35,440 bases of DNA, from positions 1 to 35,440 of the forward strand of contig JADMJV010000115.1 in the NCBI GenBank assembly GCA_018780265.1, read 5' to 3'. Position 1 is the first letter of the stretch; the number at the start of each line of letters is the position of its first letter. Source of the DNA: a bacterium (GTDB taxonomy: Bacteria > Vulcanimicrobiota > Xenobia > Xenobiales > JADMJV01). Position numbers and translations under genes: made by a program. The notes under the pieces are model-generated. The model was not told the DNA's origin. It saw nothing but the letters and a program-made list of their open reading frames with translations, and ran no database searches. Positions 31,689 through 35,440 of this stretch are shown in pieces.

Positions 31689-32834
31689 ATGATTCAGCGC
31701 CTCCTGCAAGTTCCCCAGGGCAGGGACTCTGTCTTCCTCTGGGGTCCACGCAAGACTGGCAAGAGCTATTGGTTGAGGCAACAAGCCCTGGACGGTTGGT
31801 ACATCGACCTGCTGGAGTCCGACGTCTACCTGGACCTGTTGCAGTCCCCCCACAAGCTCCGAGAACAGTATTTGCAGAAAACACCCAGTCCGGCCTGGGT
31901 GATTATCGACGAAGTTCAGTTTCTGCCATTGCTCCTCAATGAAGTTCATTGGCTCATCGAGAACGCAGGAGCGCGATTTCTCTTGACCGGTTCCAGCGCT
32001 CGTAAACTTAGACGCGGCCAGGCAAACTTGCTGGGTGGAAGGGCCTGGCGAAGAGAGATGAAACCGCTTTGCCTGCGAGAAATCCCACTCAATGTGGCTC
32101 GACTATCCGAAGTCATGCAATCTGGACTCCTGCCTCCTCACTACCTCTCGCTGTCCCCGCGGGAACTGCTGCGGGGCTACGTGCAGGACTACCTGAAGGA
32201 AGAGGTCGCCGCCGAAGCCACCACCCGGAAACTTCAGAGCTTCTCCACTTTTCTCAAGGTGGTAGGCCTGACCAGTTGCGAGATTCTCAATGCTGAGAAC
32301 GTCGCTCGAGAAGTAGGAGTCTCGGGGAAAGTGGTGCGGGGCTATTTTGAAATCCTGGAGGACACGCTGCTGGCCTCCAGGCTCCAACCCTACCGAAAAT
32401 CACCGACTCGACGGATGAGCCTGAGCGACAAGTTCTATCTCTTTGACGTAGGTCTGAGCAACTACCTGGCGGGCCTCTCCCCCCAACCAGGCAATCCGGA
32501 CTTTGGCAAAAGTTTTGAGCACTTGATCTGGATGGAACTCACAGCCTATCAAGCCTACCGGGATCCCGAACTGGAAATTCGCTACTGGCGCACCAGTGGC
32601 GGGCTCGAAGTCGACTTTGTGCTGAATGACAGGGAGGCTGCCATCGAGGTGAAGTCCGGCAAAATGCACGCCAGCGACTGCAGGGCACTGGCGGCCATCC
32701 AGCAAGACGGCCCGGTGGGGCGGCGACTTGGGGTATCGCTAGAAAAACACTCCCGACGAGTTCAAGATGTTGAGATTCTCTCGCTTCCCGATTTCCTGGA
32801 CTGGCTTTGGAATCGTCCTCCTGGAGGATATTAA
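31689..32834 (+). CDS. AAA_14 / DUF4143 family ATPase
   Basis: 381 residues from ATG 31689. The family normally starts MI-x-R-x-L as here (MIQRLLQVPQ), with Walker A GPRKTGKS soon after. The ATG at 31635 is an alternative and the frame is open to 31437, but that part runs through the palindromes and has odd composition. Walker B is WVIIDEVQFLP, sensor 1 LLTGSSARKL, and a winged-helix-like region (ENVAREVGVSGKVVRGYFE) follows. The C-terminal DUF4143 has a PD-(D/E)xK-like core: GLEVDFVLNDREAAIEVKSG. Such ATPases are widespread and often horizontally moved; their function is not established. No ribosome site is obvious. It ends 1 nt before the converging membrane-protein gene. Confidence 0.88.
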   Translation: MIQRLLQVPQGRDSVFLWGPRKTGKSYWLRQQALDGWYIDLLESDVYLDLLQSPHKLREQYLQKTPSPAWVIIDEVQFLPLLLNEVHWLIENAGARFLLTGSSARKLRRGQANLLGGRAWRREMKPLCLREIPLNVARLSEVMQSGLLPPHYLSLSPRELLRGYVQDYLKEEVAAEATTRKLQSFSTFLKVVGLTSCEILNAENVAREVGVSGKVVRGYFEILEDTLLASRLQPYRKSPTRRMSLSDKFYLFDVGLSNYLAGLSPQPGNPDFGKSFEHLIWMELTAYQAYRDPELEIRYWRTSGGLEVDFVLNDREAAIEVKSGKMHASDCRALAAIQQDGPVGRRLGVSLEKHSRRVQDVEILSLPDFLDWLWNRPPGGY

Positions 32835-32835
32835 T

Positions 32836-34083
32836 TCATCCGGACTGTTTGAGTCGGGCAGTCAATTGCCGGCGCAGCGCCCGATTGTGCCTGGCCCAGG
32901 CACGGGCGGTGTGGGGGCGAGAAAGAAGACTGACCAGGCAGTTCAGCCCCAAGGCCAGTGGCACATAGCTGATCAGGAAGAAAAGCGGCTGGATTGGGGA
33001 TCTGACGTTTATGGTAACGGCAACGCCCACCAGGATCGACAGGGGGAAGATCAGCCAGCGCGCCATGGCCCGTCCGTAGCCGGTCAATTCCGCAGGAGCA
33101 TACAGAGCCTGGATCTGGTCGACTTGAGCCAGAACCCGCTCTTCGAGCACACGCCGGTGACCCTGAATCGCCTCCATCCGCTGCTGCAGTTCCTGGCCTT
33201 CCAATGATCGCAACCCCGACAAATCGGAAGGCAAGTCAGACACATCCGCCACGGCCTCCGTCAGAGTGGGTCGGCTGGACTCCTCCAATACCCCATCCCG
33301 AACCAGCAGGGTACGAGTGTGAGAACCGGGCAAGTAGCGGAGGAGCACCCAGACGGGCAATTCCTCCCCCGCCTCCATCACAGTGAACGTACCCGTGTGG
33401 CTGGCGGGAGGCAGCACCGCAGCCATGCTGCCGGGCCGAAATTCGCCCAAAATAAAGTCCCCACGCAGGAATCGATCTCCTTGCTTAGCGGGCACTGTGG
33501 GATAGTCCGGCTCGACTTGGTGCCCGTTGACCACCACCCGACAAGCCGAAAACAGACAGCGACGCCGCAACTCTAAGATCTCGGAGCAGCACACTTTCTC
33601 AGGTTGCTTGGGACGGGTGAGGTGAAGCTGACAACCTTTGTCTCGTCTTTGACAAGCAACCTGCCAGCCAGGGCGGGCCGACGCGTCCAGTTGTCCCAGC
33701 AGCAAAGCCTGACCCGGACCTCTGCAAAGGGGCGCCAATCCTTGCTGCAATTGCTCCAGGTCAGGAATGATACCACCAAAATAGCTGACTTTGACTGAAT
33801 CGTCAGTGATAACAAATTCAACTCTCGTGGCACTCATCAAATTTCCGGCCTGAACCCACTTCAGCAGATAGTCGGTTTTGCGGTGCAGGGAGTGGCCAGC
33901 CAGCTTTATAAGGGCGCGGGTGGAATCGAGAGAGAACGCTCCGCGGGAGTCAAACTCGGCTTCCCCCCGCAGGCCTTCCACAACCATCATCTCCAGACAT
34001 TCGCGGAGCTCGAGTTGAAGTCCGCCCAGCTCAGCCAGAACCATAAGTGGCAGGCCCTGCGCGGTGACCGCCTGGCTGCCCAT
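32836..34083 (-). CDS. Two-span membrane protein with a possible degenerate Hsp90-like N-domain
   Basis: 415 residues from ATG 34083, which has GGGAA 4 nt upstream; the frame continues to 34365 but that part has random-looking composition. Around residues 48-105 the order FSLDSTRALIKLAGHSLHRK, DYLLKWVQAG, ATRVEFVITDDSVKV resembles the start of the Hsp90/GHKL fold (helix SLY..., EL-x-x-NA-x-D, then strands). However, the catalytic Glu/Asn positions read K/Q and the DxGxG motif is absent, so it would not bind ATP in the usual way. The middle has Cys pairs (CCSEILELRRRC). Two hydrophobic helices near 340-390 (WLIFPLSILVGVAVTINV; LFFLISYVPLALGLNCLV) precede a very basic tail. No confident family; the fold suggestion is inference. 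Confidence 0.6.
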   Translation of the reverse strand: MGSQAVTAQGLPLMVLAELGGLQLELRECLEMMVVEGLRGEAEFDSRGAFSLDSTRALIKLAGHSLHRKTDYLLKWVQAGNLMSATRVEFVITDDSVKVSYFGGIIPDLEQLQQGLAPLCRGPGQALLLGQLDASARPGWQVACQRRDKGCQLHLTRPKQPEKVCCSEILELRRRCLFSACRVVVNGHQVEPDYPTVPAKQGDRFLRGDFILGEFRPGSMAAVLPPASHTGTFTVMEAGEELPVWVLLRYLPGSHTRTLLVRDGVLEESSRPTLTEAVADVSDLPSDLSGLRSLEGQELQQRMEAIQGHRRVLEERVLAQVDQIQALYAPAELTGYGRAMARWLIFPLSILVGVAVTINVRSPIQPLFFLISYVPLALGLNCLVSLLSRPHTARAWARHNRALRRQLTARLKQSG

Positions 34084-34130
34084 TCTGTTCCCGAAGTAAT
34101 ACCAGCCCGTCCTGTCGAACCTCCCTGAAT

Positions 34131-34777
34131 ATGCGCAAGACGACAGACGGTTGGAGTCGACAGGATTTCGCCTGCGGCACAACCTATCAACTGTGCATCT
34201 CCTATCCCAACCAGAGTGGGGAAGGCTCTCCCAATCCTGGGCTGGAGAGAGCCTATCGTGCTTTGTGGAGTGCTTCCTGTCTGGACGGCCCCTGGACTGA
34301 ACCGGAAGATATCGGCACTCCAAATCGCAAAATCCTCCCCCTGGTCCACCTCCAAAGGCTTTCAACGCTCGCTATGGCGTCCTCGGGCTGGGGAACGGAC
34401 TCGGCTGTCGCGTAGGCGTGATTTCAGAAGGACCCAGCGACGCCCTGGTCCTCGACGCCCCGGGCGGCACCCTCCGGAAACTCTTTCGCGTGGCGCCCCA
34501 AATGCACTCCCCGGCCAACCAGGTTTGGCGCGATCCGTTGACGCGACTATATTGGGACATCGCCGAGGTCATTTATCGTCTATCTCCCTTTGCTGTGGCG
34601 GGCTGGGGGGAAGAGGCGGGGGCAATCACAGCCACGGAAGACAATCTGACCCTAAAAGATTTGGAACGGGGCGGCTACTTGATTTCTAGCCAATTGCGCT
34701 CCCGACTGGGCCCTGGCCGCCAGGGTACCCCGTTGAGTTCAGGGCTGATACTCATGGAAGAAGCCCTCACGCAATGA
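34131..34777 (+). pseudogene. Frameshifted hypothetical gene
   Basis: One frame from ATG 34131 reads MRKTTDGWSRQDFACGTTYQ on to AYRALWSASCLDGPWTEPED and then turns into low-quality sequence ending at 34415. Another frame takes over from about 34350 (KAFNARYGVLGLGNGLGC, then RVGVISEGPSDALVLDAPGG) and runs to TGA 34777. Reading both in order gives one plausible protein of about 215 residues, so a single -1 shift probably lies near 34335-34350, where five C residues (34337-34341) offer a slippage or miscall site. I do not recognise a family. Alternatively the second half starts alone at GTG 34418 (119 residues). It could be a real pseudogene or a sequencing error. Confidence 0.5.
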
Positions 34778-35044
34778 GAAGCAACCTGGCTCTTGTGGCT
34801 TTGCTGCTCACGGCTCTGGCCCTGACCTACCAGAGGGCCGCACCCACACGGCAACTTTCGGTATGAATGGCCAGCCCCTGGCCAGCAACCAGACCAACCC
34901 GGAGTCCCTGCATCAGGCTCTGGGGATGCCTCAGTGGAGCGCCTGCGAACCGCCCGGGGCAAGCGGCTGTGCGATTCCTTTGTGCTGGCCCACCCTAAGC
35001 AAAGCCTGAAAGGACTGCTTGGCCCGGCCGAATTCTGCTGGTAG
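34774..35044 (+). pseudogene. Frameshifted small secreted protein
   Basis: ATG 34774 overlaps the preceding stop as ATGA. The frame gives a signal peptide, MRSNLALVALLLTALALTYQ, then stops at 34864-34866. A -1 shift continues it as TFGMNGQPLASNQTNPESLH. A second -1 shift near GMPQ (about 34930) gives VERLRTARGKRLCDSFVLAH, running on to FCW and TAG 35042-35044. Read together, the three pieces make an exported protein of about 90 residues with two cysteines. Both breaks are single missing bases near short homopolymers (CCC, GGGG), like the break in the gene before it. Confidence 0.5.
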
Positions 35045-35120
35045 CCCCTGCCGCGGAGCTCAGGCTTGACCTGAGTGCAAAGGAGCGCGGACCGATCGGC
35101 AAGAAAGTGCTGCCACGCCA

Positions 35121-35387
35121 ATGTATACTGTTCGCTGCACAGCTCTTAAGATGGTGGATGGCCCGATGCCCAAACTCGGCTCGTATCGTAGCCTGGAAGC
35201 GGCCATGGAAGCGATTGAGGATTTCAAGAAACGCCACTCCCATCTGGCCGAGATGTCGCTGGTGTTGCACGGCGTGCAGGTGACCGACCCCTCGGGCAAA
35301 GTGGTGTGGGACGGGTTACCCAAGACCGGCGGGCCGGTTCGGCGGCCCAGGCGCAAACGCCCGGTTCAGCCAAAAGACGAAGCGTAG
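35121..35387 (+). CDS. Small basic hypothetical protein
   Basis: 88 residues, MYTVRCTALKMVDGPMPKLG onward, with predicted alternating beta strand and helix (SLEAAMEAIEDFKKRH) and a strongly basic tail (PVRRPRRKRPVQPKDEA). The tail suggests nucleic-acid or membrane-surface binding, but no family is recognised. No clear Shine-Dalgarno site precedes the ATG. It is on the same strand as the two frameshifted genes, 76 nt after the second. Confidence 0.55.
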   Translation: MYTVRCTALKMVDGPMPKLGSYRSLEAAMEAIEDFKKRHSHLAEMSLVLHGVQVTDPSGKVVWDGLPKTGGPVRRPRRKRPVQPKDEA

Positions 35388-35410
35388 CTAGTCTGACACT
35401 CCGCGGATCG

Positions 35411-35416
35411 TATAAT
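35411..35416 (+). promoter_or_regulatory. Perfect TATAAT -10-like box at the right edge
   Basis: TATAAT at 35411-35416 follows the last gene and would drive a plus-strand gene beyond the window. No matching TTGACA lies 16-18 nt upstream (CTGACA at 35393-35398 is only 12 nt away), so this is a weak call. Confidence 0.3.
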
Positions 35417-35440
35417 GCATAGGTTTACGCGGCAAAGATC

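Noticed and set aside
34216..34689. Third overlapping plus-strand frame (157 codons)
   Set aside because: Arg/Pro-rich low-quality translation; the other two frames give more protein-like sequence.
35393..35416. CTGACA plus TATAAT as a sigma-70 promoter
   Set aside because: The spacer is only 12 bp, too short for a normal promoter, so only the -10-like box is listed, with low confidence.
1..35440. Search for tRNA/rRNA genes, CRISPR arrays and complete insertion sequences
   Set aside because: No cloverleaf-like tRNA, rRNA stretch, regularly spaced repeat array or transposase was recognised by eye; only the MITE-like element was found.

Overview
The window is a GC-rich, very gene-dense bacterial chromosome segment with no rRNA, tRNA, CRISPR array or complete insertion sequence. 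Two transmembrane Ser/Thr protein kinases, several FHA-domain proteins, a class III nucleotide cyclase, minor pseudopilins, a SARP/BTAD-type regulator and VTT/TPR proteins point to a signalling-rich, environmental, little-cultured bacterial phylum (an Eremiobacterota/Xenobia- or Armatimonadota-like organism would fit). That placement is inference from gene content; the sequence alone does not fix the phylum. Translational coupling is common: many genes overlap by 1-30 nt, and TTG/GTG starts inside TTGA or TAGTG overlaps recur.

Layout. (1) 1-640: the 3' end of a SNF2-type helicase, a relic resembling the nitrile hydratase beta-subunit SH3-like domain, a (CTAGT)3 tract and a small Ala/Gly-rich hypothetical. 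(2) 803-7357, minus strand: a tightly coupled operon FHA-nucleotide cyclase > PilX-like pseudopilin > two short pseudopilins > transmembrane Ser/Thr kinase > PhnW-like aminotransferase. (3) 7482-12352, plus strand: two small membrane proteins, then xseA-xseB-ispA and a protein in the classical dxs position that looks like DXS but lacks its cofactor and catalytic motifs. (4) 12347-15792, minus strand: a GAF histidine kinase coupled to a Ser/Thr kinase whose outer domain resembles a type 1 periplasmic binding protein. It is divergent from (5) 15891-22108, plus strand: a REC-HD-GYP(like)-TPR-wHTH-BTAD regulator, recN, an M16 peptidase and dapB.

(6) 22105-27844, minus strand: icd > VTT-family membrane protein > acyl-CoA dehydrogenase > tail-anchored TPR protein. 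(7) 27927-35387, a more accessory region: an exported repeat protein, an AbrB/PIN toxin-antitoxin pair with a probable leaderless promoter, an FHA-FHA-PPP phosphatase, a 170-bp imperfect palindrome (MITE-like), a 39-bp hairpin before an AAA_14/DUF4143 ATPase, a membrane protein with a possible degenerate Hsp90-like fold, two frameshifted genes and a small hypothetical.

Working together. Phosphorylation signalling is the main theme: kinases (1901-3337, 12347-14458, 14458-15792), phosphothreonine readers (FHA domains at 6101-7357 and 29458-31347), a candidate PPP phosphatase (29458-31347) and nucleotide second-messenger enzymes (the cyclase and the HD-GYP-like domain). The strongest candidates for something undescribed are the cyclase-pseudopilin-kinase operon, the HK/receptor-kinase/SARP-HD-GYP regulatory locus, and the DXS-like pseudoenzyme inside the xse-isp operon.
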